From assembly GCA_016703765.1 (NCBI GenBank), contig JADJBL010000028.1, forward strand, positions 7,660 through 71,659: a stretch of DNA of 64,000 bases. The letters are read 5' to 3'. The notes beneath the pieces were generated by a model. The model had not been told where the DNA came from. It did no database searches and saw nothing but the letters and a program-made list of their open reading frames with translations. A program made the translations under genes and the position numbers. The stretch's first letter is position 1. Every line of letters begins with the position of its first letter. The stretch comes from Saprospirales bacterium. Lineage in GTDB: Bacteria; Bacteroidota; Bacteroidia; Chitinophagales; Saprospiraceae. Below, one piece after another: positions 28,074-36,118 of this stretch.

Positions 28074-28709
28074 TCACCTCTCAAACTGCACATGTATTTC
28101 AAAACTCATTTGCCGAAAAAAGGTTTCCTCCCGGAAAAATGGATCGGTGTTCGGGTTTTTAAGCGTATTCAAACCCTCCCAGGTCACGGAAGGGTAGTAC
28201 GTATAGCGGAAAATCGGGGAAATGACTACGTGTTTTCCAAAGGGGATCAAAACGCCTGCTCCGAGGCCCATCAAGGGCGCATTGGCCACGTCGGCCACCT
28301 GCACATCGGCTTCCTTGTGGACGAGGTCCCAGCGGCTCCAGCCCAGGAAAGCCTCGGCAAACACCCCTTTTTTGTAAACCGGGCAGTCGCAGTCGAGCAA
28401 AAATTCCATGGGGAAAGCCCGGATACCGCCCCGAAGCTGCAAATAATGCGCTTTGTTTAAGCCGTTTTCTGATGTCATTTGTTCAAAATAGCCGTATCCG
28501 AGGCTGGGAAGAAAAGCAAAGCTGTTGCCGTAGAAGGGGATTCGGTATTGAAAGCCGGCCCCGAATCCGTGCTGGAAAAAGCGGGGGCCGCTAGGGTCGA
28601 TGAGATTCCAATAGGAGGACTCCAGGTTGTGGTAGGAAACGAACAGGCCCGGCTGAGCCTTCAGACTTGCGGAAAAGATCAGCAGAGAAAAAAGCAGGAC
28701 TTTTCGCAT
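28074..28709 (-). CDS. Outer-membrane beta-barrel protein (DCDCP paralog 2)
   Basis: 211 residues. Signal peptide 1-18 (VLLFSLLIFSASLKAQ). Barrel-like strands follow, ending SFEIHVQFER. Residues near 108-118 read LLDCDCPVYKKGVF, matching the neighbour downstream. The genes are 25 nt apart on the same strand and likely co-expressed. No catalytic motif. Confidence 0.72.
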   Translation of the reverse strand: MRKVLLFSLLIFSASLKAQPGLFVSYHNLESSYWNLIDPSGPRFFQHGFGAGFQYRIPFYGNSFAFLPSLGYGYFEQMTSENGLNKAHYLQLRGGIRAFPMEFLLDCDCPVYKKGVFAEAFLGWSRWDLVHKEADVQVADVANAPLMGLGAGVLIPFGKHVVISPIFRYTYYPSVTWEGLNTLKNPNTDPFFREETFFRQMSFEIHVQFER

Positions 28710-28782
28710 TACCGGACAAATTCATGTGTATGCAAAACGTAGGGTCGTTCTAAAAAGTATTTTTACAGGATTTCTTAAAGCA

Positions 28783-28790
28783 TATCTTTG
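28783..28790 (+). promoter_or_regulatory. Candidate -7 promoter element (TATCTTTG)
   Basis: TAnnTTTG match 17 nt upstream of the rimO start codon. Confidence 0.45.
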
Positions 28791-28807
28791 CCGCAGTATT
28801 TCCCTTT

Positions 28808-30130
28808 ATGAAAGCAAAATCCATTCGCCAAGACAAGATCAATGTCATTACCCTGGGTTGTTCCAAGAATATCGTCGATTCGGAGAACCTGATCACCCAA
28901 TTGCGGGGCAACGACCTGGATGTAGTCCACGAAAGCGAGCAGGACGACGCCAATATCGTCGTCATTAATACCTGCGGGTTCATCGACCTGGCAAAGGAGG
29001 AGAGCATCAACACCATTTTGCAATACGCCGCGGTGAAGAAGCGGGGCGGCATCGACAAGCTTTTCGTGACGGGCTGCCTTTCCCAGCGGTACAAGGACGA
29101 GTTGGAACAGGAAATCCCCGAAGTGGACGCCTATTTCGGCACCCTCGAACTGCCGGGCCTGCTTCGGAAATTAAATGCCGACTACAAGCACGAGCTCGTC
29201 GGGGAGCGCCTGATCACCACCCCGGCACATTACGCCTACCTCAAAATATCGGAGGGCTGCAACCGAACCTGTTCCTTTTGCGCCATTCCGCTGATGCGCG
29301 GCGGGCACGTGTCCCGCCCCATCGAGGAACTGGTTTTCGAAGCTTCCAGCCTCGCCCGCCGGGGCGTGAAAGAACTCATGCTCATCGCCCAGGAGTTGAC
29401 CTATTACGGCCTCGACCTGTATAAAAAGCGGCGGCTCGACGACCTGCTCCACGCGCTGGCCGATGTGGAGGGGATCGAGTGGGTCCGGCTGCACTACGCC
29501 TACCCCTCCAAATTCCCCAGGGAGGTATTCGATGTAATGGCTGCGCGGAAAGAGGTCTGCAACTACCTCGACCTGCCCCTCCAGCATGCCGACAACGCCG
29601 TGCTGGAGCGCATGAGGCGACAGATTACGGCGGAGGAAACACGCGACCTGCTCGAATATGCCCGCGCCAAAGTGCCCGGCATCGCCATTCGCACCACTTT
29701 TCTGGTCGGGTTCCCCGGAGAAACGGAGGCCGAATTCGAGGCCCTCTGCGATTTTGTGCAGGAGCAGCAATTCGACCGGGTTGGGGTTTTCCAATACTCC
29801 CACGAAGAAAGCACCCGGGCTTACGAAATGGAAGACGATGTGCCCGCCGAAGTGAAGGAAGAAAGAGCCAACCGGCTCATGGCCATTCAGCAGGAAATTT
29901 CCCATGCCAGAAACCAGGCCAAAATTGGCTCGGTGCAACAGGTGTTGTTCGACCGCAAGGAAAACGGCTATTTCGTGGGCCGCAGCGAAGCGGATTCCCC
30001 GGAGGTGGACAACGAAGTCTGGGTGCCGGCAGCCGAAAATTACGTCCGCATTGGGGATTTTGCCCCGATCTTGATTACGGATGCGACGGAGTATGACCTT
30101 TACGGTGAAGTTGAAAAGTTGAAAAATTGA
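28808..30130 (+). CDS. rimO: Ribosomal protein S12 methylthiotransferase RimO
   Basis: 440 residues. N-terminal MTTase domain (about 10-130) starts with TLGCSKNIVDSE and carries Cys ligands at GCSKN, NTCGF and TGCLSQ. The radical-SAM motif is CNRTCSFC (about residues 150-157), followed by the TRAM domain. RimO methylthiolates a conserved Asp of ribosomal protein S12. The native end is DLYGEV; the last residues (EKLKN) and the stop are encoded by a GTTGAAAA repeat arm, an extension likely created by that element. Confidence 0.96.
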   Translation: MKAKSIRQDKINVITLGCSKNIVDSENLITQLRGNDLDVVHESEQDDANIVVINTCGFIDLAKEESINTILQYAAVKKRGGIDKLFVTGCLSQRYKDELEQEIPEVDAYFGTLELPGLLRKLNADYKHELVGERLITTPAHYAYLKISEGCNRTCSFCAIPLMRGGHVSRPIEELVFEASSLARRGVKELMLIAQELTYYGLDLYKKRRLDDLLHALADVEGIEWVRLHYAYPSKFPREVFDVMAARKEVCNYLDLPLQHADNAVLERMRRQITAEETRDLLEYARAKVPGIAIRTTFLVGFPGETEAEFEALCDFVQEQQFDRVGVFQYSHEESTRAYEMEDDVPAEVKEERANRLMAIQQEISHARNQAKIGSVQQVLFDRKENGYFVGRSEADSPEVDNEVWVPAAENYVRIGDFAPILITDATEYDLYGEVEKLKN

Positions 30131-30134
30131 AGAG
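30110..30134 (+). repeat. Single GTTGAAAA-type repeat arm over the rimO stop
   Basis: Three imperfect 8-bp units (GTTGAAAA, GTTGAAAA, ATTGAAGA) span the end of rimO and supply its stop codon. The same units form the hairpin at 31191-31291. Confidence 0.7.
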
Positions 30135-30605
30135 ATGGCAGAAAGAGCGAGTTTTTCTTATCTGGAAAAGGCATACAATCCCATTCTCCTTGCTTTGGCC
30201 ATATTCGGGGCTCACGTGGTGGTGGTTTTGGGTGCAAAATTCGTGCACTTGACCGGAATGGCGGAGGTAAGTGTGCGTTTCCCCTGGGTGTCGGCCGCTT
30301 CGTTTTTGCTTTTTTATGCCGTATTCAATAGCATTTTCAGCCTCTCGGCATCAAACGCAGCTAAATATTGGTCGCGTTCGGTGTTCAGCTTCCTGGGACT
30401 GGCTGTGGTTAACGGATTTACAGCCTATCTTTTTTCCTCCCTGGGCATCGACGAGGCGGGCTCCTACCGCTGGATTTACATCGTCGTCACCTTCGGCTAC
30501 CTGGTATTCCTCTCAATCGTCAACTTCATCAAAAAGATCGTGGAATTCGCCCAAAAGGAGGAATGGAACCAGCCGCGCGCCCGCAGTCGCAAAAAACGCA
30601 ACTGA
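30135..30605 (+). CDS. Four-TM membrane protein, hypothetical
   Basis: 156 residues with four TM helices (about 17-38, 51-70, 80-100, 112-135) and a basic tail RARSRKKRN. It starts 4 nt after rimO on the same strand, so probably shares its transcript. No family recognised with confidence. Confidence 0.72.
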   Translation: MAERASFSYLEKAYNPILLALAIFGAHVVVVLGAKFVHLTGMAEVSVRFPWVSAASFLLFYAVFNSIFSLSASNAAKYWSRSVFSFLGLAVVNGFTAYLFSSLGIDEAGSYRWIYIVVTFGYLVFLSIVNFIKKIVEFAQKEEWNQPRARSRKKRN

Positions 30606-30648
30606 TCGCTCCCTTCGGTTGTTACACTCCAAACTAAGAAGCAAAACT

Positions 30649-31185
30649 ATGCGAACGAGAATCATCAGTCTTGTAGTCATCGCCTTTTCCGCCATTTCCT
30701 GCAACCAGGCGCAGACCGTGACTAAAAACGCGGAAGGCAAGGGAGAGGAGCTATCGGCTTTTTTCGTAAACACCCAGGGCGACACGATTTACCGGGTGAT
30801 TAAGGACGAGGATGACTGGAGGACGGAGTTAGGGAAAATGGAATACGACGTGCTTCGAAATGCCGCTACCGAGCGGCCCTTCACGGGCGACCTCCTGGAA
30901 AACAAGGCGATCGGCACCTATATCTGCGCGGCGTGCAAGTTGCCCCTCTTCGAATCCGATACCAAATTCGACTCCCACTGCGGGTGGCCCAGCTATTTCC
31001 AGGCCATCGACCCGACCCATATCATCGAAAAGGAAGACAATAGCTACGGGATGGTTCGCGTAGAGCTGCTCTGCGCCCGCTGCGGAGGCCACCTGGGCCA
31101 TGTATTCAACGATGGTCCGCCGCCCACGGGCTTGCGCTATTGCATTAATTCCGCCTCGCTGGACTTCGAGAAGAAGGAGGATTAA
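30649..31185 (+). CDS. msrB: Peptide-methionine (R)-S-oxide reductase MsrB, lipoprotein
   Basis: 178 residues from ATG 30649, chosen because it opens a lipoprotein signal ([11 protein letters not shown]); a longer in-frame reading overlaps the previous gene. The SelR/MsrB domain has zinc Cys pairs CAAC and CARC, the substrate-site HCGWPS and the catalytic Cys in RYCINSASL. It reduces methionine-R-sulfoxide in exported proteins, probably anchored to a membrane facing the periplasm. Fits other oxidative-stress genes in the window. Confidence 0.93.
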   Translation: MRTRIISLVVIAFSAISCNQAQTVTKNAEGKGEELSAFFVNTQGDTIYRVIKDEDDWRTELGKMEYDVLRNAATERPFTGDLLENKAIGTYICAACKLPLFESDTKFDSHCGWPSYFQAIDPTHIIEKEDNSYGMVRVELLCARCGGHLGHVFNDGPPPTGLRYCINSASLDFEKKED

Positions 31186-31190
31186 GCGAA

Positions 31191-31291
31191 AAAAGTTGAA
31201 GAGTTGAAAAGTTTAAAGTTTAATGGAAGCCTTTTTGGCTTTGCCAAAAAGAAACTTTTCAACTTTTCAACTTTTCAACTTTTCAACTTTG
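31191..31291. repeat. Compound hairpin with GTTGAAAA tandem arms
   Basis: The outer right arm has four perfect 8-bp ACTTTTCA units at 31254-31285; the left arm (31191-31222) has looser GTTGAAAA units. Inside lies a perfect 9-bp hairpin CTTTTTGGC/GCCAAAAAG (31231-31239 and 31243-31251). It lies between two convergent genes and encodes the last residues (VEKLKS) and stop of the minus-strand gene. Confidence 0.85.
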
Positions 31292-31965
31292 TTCTTTTTC
31301 TTCTGCTCATTATTGCTCTCATAGATTGCATATTGCTCGTACTTGAGGGGATCTCGTTCGGCCCAGATATCCTTGCCGATATCCGAGAGCACGACGAATT
31401 CATCGTAGAGTTTGTTGCCCATTTCGATGCGGCGCTCCACGGAGATATCGCGGTCTGACACGCGGTCCTGCTGGATATTGACTGCGTTTTCGAAGTCCTT
31501 GCACGCTTCGCTGACCCGGTGGAGGATGGTTTCGTTTACCCCGGCGTCGGCCAGGAAGTCGATCTGGGCTCTCGCCACGCGCACCACGCGCCGGCCGCAA
31601 AAGATCAATTGGGCGTCGGTCATATCGCCCATTTTGGCGGTTCCGAATTTCCGGTAGCGTCCGCTGCGGTTGTCGTACTTCATGGCTACGCGGGTCATGA
31701 GGCTGCGGATGGCGGATTTGAGCTTCTCGGCGGCATCGTACTTCTTTTCGGTCATAAGCATCTGGTCGCCTACCAGTTCGTCATCGCCCGGCAGTTCCTT
31801 GAATGCTTCGCATTGGTTGGAAAAGCGCTTGAGACGTTCCAGGTCGTACCCGTATTGTTCGAAATACTTCGCGTCCCGGTGGGCATAGCGAATGCGTTCC
31901 ACGCATTGCAGGTAGAGGTCCGCATCGGGGAAGTTGTGCTTTCGATGAAGGGATTGCTTTTTCAT
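31267..31965 (-). CDS. Conserved-looking hypothetical protein, all-helical
   Basis: 232 residues, highly charged and helical, without signal peptide or TM helix, hence cytoplasmic. It resembles four-helix-bundle proteins (long helices such as ERRIEMGNKLYDEFVVL), but I recognise no family. A TAnnTTTG element lies 18 nt upstream, supporting it as a real gene. The C-terminal residues are supplied by the repeat hairpin that overlaps its stop. Confidence 0.6.
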   Translation of the reverse strand: MKKQSLHRKHNFPDADLYLQCVERIRYAHRDAKYFEQYGYDLERLKRFSNQCEAFKELPGDDELVGDQMLMTEKKYDAAEKLKSAIRSLMTRVAMKYDNRSGRYRKFGTAKMGDMTDAQLIFCGRRVVRVARAQIDFLADAGVNETILHRVSEACKDFENAVNIQQDRVSDRDISVERRIEMGNKLYDEFVVLSDIGKDIWAERDPLKYEQYAIYESNNEQKKKNKVEKLKS

Positions 31966-31982
31966 TGAAAGTCAATTTTTTA

Positions 31983-31990
31983 CAAAAATA
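31983..31990 (-). promoter_or_regulatory. Candidate -7 promoter element (TATTTTTG)
   Basis: TAnnTTTG match on the minus strand, 18 nt before the start of the helical hypothetical gene. Confidence 0.45.
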
Positions 31991-32120
31991 ATGTCTTTTG
32001 CTTTCGAAACAAATATTTTCAGGGGAAAAATATCCTGGTTTTAGTGTTTAATTCTTTTTACTCAGTTAAAATTTTCTTGCCTTTTATTGTTTCTAAAAAA
32101 ACACTTTGAAAACTCTGACT

Positions 32121-32180
32121 GCAAAGGCGCTAAGAGCGCTAAGAAAATCCCTCTCGTCTTAGCGTTCTTAGCGCCTTTGC
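32121..32180. repeat. NCGCWAAG-family hairpin (copy 1)
   Basis: Arms 32121-32144 and 32157-32180 pair with one mismatch in 24. Each arm is a run of 8-9-bp units (GCAAAG, GCGCTAAG, AGCGCTAAG). It lies in a spacer between divergent genes, so it cannot be a terminator there. Confidence 0.85.
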
Positions 32181-32338
32181 GGTTAATACTTTAAGTTTGG
32201 GCTCTGGCTGATGTTAACTACCTGTAAACCAAATATTTTTCAAAAGTTAGGATTTTGATTCGCTGCGAAATAATTGTTATTTCCTGCCCGTAATCCCGCT
32301 GTCAAGTCCTAATTTTGACTTTTTAACAAGCGTTCATA

Positions 32339-33025
32339 ATGGAAAAAACCAAAATCCTGGTGGTCGATGACGAACCCGATATTCTCGAGTTCCTGCGGTA
32401 CAACCTTGTAAAAGAGGGTTTTGTGGTCTTTACCGCATCGAATGGAGAGGATGGATTGGTGCTGGCTGAGCGCGAAAAGCCTGACCTGGTCGTACTCGAT
32501 ATCATGATGCCGAAAATGGATGGGGTAGAGGTTTGCCGGGCGCTGCGGGCTAAAAAAGACTTCGACCAAACGGTCATTGCCTTTCTCACCGCGCGGGAGG
32601 AAGACTATTCCCAGATCGCCGCCCTCGATGTCGGTGGCGACGATTACATCACCAAACCCATCCGCCCCCGGGTCTTTATCAGCCGGATAAAGGCTTTGCT
32701 GCGCCGGCCCAACCGGGCCGACAGTACAGGCCAAACGGGCCACCAAATCCGGATCGCCGACCTGCTGATCGACCGCGACCGGGTGATGGTTACCAGAGGG
32801 GAGGAGGAAATCGAACTGGCCAAGAAAGAATTCGAACTGCTCAACTTGCTGGCGAGCAAACCGGGCAAGGTATTCACCCGGGAAGAGATATTCCGCAAAG
32901 TATGGGGTACCGATGTCATCGTCGGCAACCGGACCATCGATGTCCATATCCGAAAACTCCGCGAAAAAATAGGGGAGAACTATATCCGGACGATCAAAGG
33001 GATCGGGTATAAATTCGAGTTTTAA
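32339..33025 (+). CDS. PhoB/OmpR-type response regulator
   Basis: 228 residues. Receiver domain with Asp10/Asp11 pocket and phosphoacceptor Asp54 in VVLDIMMPK; conserved Lys in ITKPI. The C-terminal winged helix has LAKKEFELLNLLASKPGKVFTREEI and TIKGIGYKF. The stop overlaps the kinase start by one base (TAATG). PhoB-like by similarity; actual targets unknown since no phosphate genes are near. Confidence 0.93.
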   Translation: MEKTKILVVDDEPDILEFLRYNLVKEGFVVFTASNGEDGLVLAEREKPDLVVLDIMMPKMDGVEVCRALRAKKDFDQTVIAFLTAREEDYSQIAALDVGGDDYITKPIRPRVFISRIKALLRRPNRADSTGQTGHQIRIADLLIDRDRVMVTRGEEEIELAKKEFELLNLLASKPGKVFTREEIFRKVWGTDVIVGNRTIDVHIRKLREKIGENYIRTIKGIGYKFEF

Positions 33026-34074
33026 TGCTGAAAAATCCAACCCCTCAACTCATTGCCCTTCTGTCCGCCCTCTGGGTGACCTTGGCCGTCCTGGCCCTCG
33101 ATGCCGGAGCCCTGTTCGGCTTTCAATGGGCCACTCCTGCCTGGTTTTTCGTGGTTCAGGTCATTCTGGTATTCATGTGTGCATTTATCGTCTTTTTCTA
33201 TTACCTGCGAAAATACATCTACCGCAAGATCAAGCTCATATACAAGACTATCCACCAACAAAAACTCCGGCCGGAAGAAAAATCCTCCTCGGTGGATATG
33301 CAGACCGATATCATCGATGACGTAGAAAGGGAGGTGGCTATCTGGGCCGACAACCAGGCAAAGGAGATCCAAAACCTGCGCAACTGGCAGGAATACCGCC
33401 GCCGCTTCCTGGGCGATATTTCCCACGAACTGAAAACCCCCATTTTCAATATCCAGGGCTATCTCGAAACCCTCCTGGACGGCGGGCTCTACGACCCCAC
33501 CATTAACGCCACTTACCTGGAACGCGCCGTGAAAAACGTCGAACGCCTCAACACCATCGTGGAGGACCTCGAAGTCATTTCCCGCCTGGAATCGGGAGAG
33601 CTGATCCTCGAAATGCAGAATTTCGATATCCGCACCCTCGCAGATGAAGTGTTCGAGGAACTGGACATGAAGGCTGCCGAACGAAATATCAAGCTTGGAT
33701 TCAAAACAGGCGCCGACCAGCACTTTAAGGTAAGGGCCGACCGGGAAAGCATCCGCCAGGTGATGATCAACCTGGTCAATAATTCCATCAAATACGGCAA
33801 CGAAGGCGGCTCCACAAAGGTAGGCTTCTACGATATGGACCGCAATATCCTCGTCGAAATTGCCGATAATGGCATCGGAATCCCCCCCGAACAAATCAGC
33901 CACGTGTTCGAACGCTTTTATCGCGTGGACAAAAGCCGTTCCCGCGAAAGGGGAGGCTCCGGCCTGGGTTTGTCCATCGTCAAACACATCATCGAGGCCC
34001 ACCACCAGACCATCAACGTGCGCAGTACCCTCCAACTCGGGTCTACTTTTGGCTTTACCCTGGCAAAAGCCTGA
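33025..34074 (+). CDS. PhoR-like sensor histidine kinase
   Basis: 349 residues. Two TM helices (about 10-30 and 40-60) with a very short periplasmic loop. The dimerisation helix has FLGDISHELKTPI with His134. The catalytic domain has VNNSIKYG, ADNGIGIPP, FERFYRVDKSRSRERGGSGLGL. It pairs with the overlapping response regulator. The tiny external loop suggests sensing within the membrane or through another protein. Confidence 0.92.
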   Translation: MLKNPTPQLIALLSALWVTLAVLALDAGALFGFQWATPAWFFVVQVILVFMCAFIVFFYYLRKYIYRKIKLIYKTIHQQKLRPEEKSSSVDMQTDIIDDVEREVAIWADNQAKEIQNLRNWQEYRRRFLGDISHELKTPIFNIQGYLETLLDGGLYDPTINATYLERAVKNVERLNTIVEDLEVISRLESGELILEMQNFDIRTLADEVFEELDMKAAERNIKLGFKTGADQHFKVRADRESIRQVMINLVNNSIKYGNEGGSTKVGFYDMDRNILVEIADNGIGIPPEQISHVFERFYRVDKSRSRERGGSGLGLSIVKHIIEAHHQTINVRSTLQLGSTFGFTLAKA

Positions 34075-34083
34075 CGATTTGCT

Positions 34084-34091
34084 TACCTTTG
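34084..34091 (+). promoter_or_regulatory. Candidate -7 promoter element (TACCTTTG)
   Basis: TAnnTTTG match 22 nt upstream of the ABC-F start codon, suggesting its own promoter separate from the kinase gene. Confidence 0.45.
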
Positions 34092-34113
34092 CGCCTTCTT
34101 ATTCAAAATCGTT

Positions 34114-36024
34114 ATGATCACTGCCACAAATCTGTTTATCCAATACGGCAACAGGGTCCTCATGGACGACCTCAACCTGGTGCTTCAGTCAAAAGACCGC
34201 GTGGGCCTGGTAGGCCGCAACGGCGCGGGTAAATCTACTCTGCTCAAGATCCTTGCGGGCCATCTGGTTCCGGACGGCGGCAATATCACCCGCCCGAGCG
34301 AATCCACCCTGGGCTATTTGCACCAGGATATGGTCCTTCCCCGCGGCCGCACGGTTTTGGAGGAGGCGCTTACGGCTTTCGAAGCCGCCAAGGCCATGGA
34401 ACGCCGCCTGATCGAAGTCCACGACCAGATTGCCACCCGCACGGATTACGAAAGCGCGTCTTACCTCGCCCTGCTCGAAGAAAACGCCCACCTCAACGAC
34501 CAGTACGAGCTGGTTGGCGGCGCGGCCATGGAGGCCAATGCAGAAAAGGTCCTCAAAGGCCTTGGCTTCAAACAAAGCGATTTCAACCGCCAAACCACGG
34601 AGTTCAGCGGGGGCTGGCAAATGCGCGTCGAACTGGCGAAAATGCTGCTCCAAAAGCCCGACTACCTCTTCCTCGATGAGCCTACCAACCACCTGGACAT
34701 CGAATCCATCATCTGGCTGGAATCATTTTTAAAAGACTATCCCGGCGCCATCATCGTCATCTCGCACGACCGGACCTTCCTCGACAACGTCACCACCCGT
34801 ACCGTCGAAATCGAAGCGGGTAACCTGTTCGATTACAAGGCGCCCTACAGCAAATACCTCGTGCTCCGGGCCGAAAGAAGGGAAAAGCTCCAATCCTCCT
34901 ACGAAAACCAGCAACGGGTGATCGCCCAGAAGGAACGGACCATTACCCGCTTTATGGCCAAGGCCTCGAAAACGAAGATGGCCCAGTCCATGCAAAAGCA
35001 GCTCAACAAAATGGAGCGCATCGAGCTGGACGATGTGGACACCACCAGCATGCTGATCCGATTCCCGCCCGCGCCCCGTTCGGGGGAAATCGTCCTGGAA
35101 GCCCATAAACTGAGCAAACACTACGGCGCCCTGACCGTTTTCGACGGCGTCGATATGAAACTGGACAAGGGCGACCGCATCGCATTCGTGGGTCAAAATG
35201 GCCAGGGGAAAACCACCCTCGCCCGCATCCTCGTTCGCGACCTGGCCGCCACGAAGGGCGATGTAAAATGGGGACATAATGTCCATATCGGCTATTACGC
35301 CCAAAACCAATCCGAAACCCTTTCCGGCAACCTGACCGTGCTGCAGACCATCGAACAGGCCAGCCCTCCGGAAATGCGGCCCCGGCTCCGCGCCCTCCTC
35401 GGCGCCTTTCTATTCAGCGGCGAAGACGTCGATAAAAGAGTGTCCGTGCTCTCCGGAGGCGAACGGGCCCGCCTGGCCCTGGCTAGTCTGCTGCTCAAAC
35501 CCATCAACCTGCTGCTCCTCGATGAGCCGACCAACCACCTGGACATGCTCTCCAAAGAGGTGCTCAAGGAAGCGCTCATTAAATACGACGGCACCCTCAT
35601 CGTCGTGAGCCACGACCGCGGTTTCCTCGCAGGCCTCACCAACAGGACCATCGAATTCCGGGACCACCATATCAAGGAATACCTTGGCGATGTCAATTTC
35701 TTCCTCGAAAAACGCGCCCTGAGCGATATGCGGGAAGTGGAAATGAGGACGAATTCCAAGCCAGGGCCTTCCGCTGCGCCCAAAAGGGAATTGTCCCACG
35801 ACGAGCGAAAGAAGATAACCCGCGCGGTGGCCCAGGCTGAAAAAAAGGTCGAACGACTGGAGGCCGAAATCGCCGGCTTCGAAGCCCTGCTGGCAGATCC
35901 GGTTTTTTACGGCCGTCCCGACGCCCAAAAGCAGCTCCAGGCCTACCAGGACGCCCAAAAAGCTCTGGAAGTCGCCTTTGCGGAGTGGGAGGAAGCGGAC
36001 AAAGAGATGAAGGAGTTGTTGTGA
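34114..36024 (+). CDS. ABC-F family ATP-binding protein
   Basis: 636 residues with two ABC cassettes and no TM helices. Walker A: GRNGAGKST (near 35-42) and GQNGQGKTT. Signature: FSGGW and LSGGERARLALA. Walker B: FLDEPTNHLD and LLDEPTNHLD. The linker between cassettes contains the basic helical arm (MAKASKTKMAQSMQKQL) typical of ABC-F. A C-terminal coiled coil (about 555-636) is Uup-like. ABC-F proteins act on ribosomes during stalling or resistance. Subgroup not assigned. Confidence 0.93.
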   Translation: MITATNLFIQYGNRVLMDDLNLVLQSKDRVGLVGRNGAGKSTLLKILAGHLVPDGGNITRPSESTLGYLHQDMVLPRGRTVLEEALTAFEAAKAMERRLIEVHDQIATRTDYESASYLALLEENAHLNDQYELVGGAAMEANAEKVLKGLGFKQSDFNRQTTEFSGGWQMRVELAKMLLQKPDYLFLDEPTNHLDIESIIWLESFLKDYPGAIIVISHDRTFLDNVTTRTVEIEAGNLFDYKAPYSKYLVLRAERREKLQSSYENQQRVIAQKERTITRFMAKASKTKMAQSMQKQLNKMERIELDDVDTTSMLIRFPPAPRSGEIVLEAHKLSKHYGALTVFDGVDMKLDKGDRIAFVGQNGQGKTTLARILVRDLAATKGDVKWGHNVHIGYYAQNQSETLSGNLTVLQTIEQASPPEMRPRLRALLGAFLFSGEDVDKRVSVLSGGERARLALASLLLKPINLLLLDEPTNHLDMLSKEVLKEALIKYDGTLIVVSHDRGFLAGLTNRTIEFRDHHIKEYLGDVNFFLEKRALSDMREVEMRTNSKPGPSAAPKRELSHDERKKITRAVAQAEKKVERLEAEIAGFEALLADPVFYGRPDAQKQLQAYQDAQKALEVAFAEWEEADKEMKELL

Positions 36025-36058
36025 GTTTTCAGGGTTCAGTTTTTAGTTTGGGTTTTCA
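36025..36058 (+). repeat. Single TTCAGTTTT-type repeat arm after ABC-F stop
   Basis: GTTTTCAGGGTTCAGTTTTTAG follows the TGA stop directly. The units resemble the hairpin at 20322-20398 but I see no opposing arm. Confidence 0.5.
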
Positions 36059-36118
36059 TTGCAACTATGTATCTCCTAGCTTGTCCTTGACGCTTATTTG
36101 AGAACTAACGCTTACCCA

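Larger units (their letters stand above)
31966..32338. other. Long intergenic region with promoter and hairpin
   Basis: 373 nt without a credible gene between divergent genes. It holds the promoter element at 31983 and a NCGCWAAG hairpin at 32121-32180. The rest is AT-rich leader sequence before the response regulator. Confidence 0.6.
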
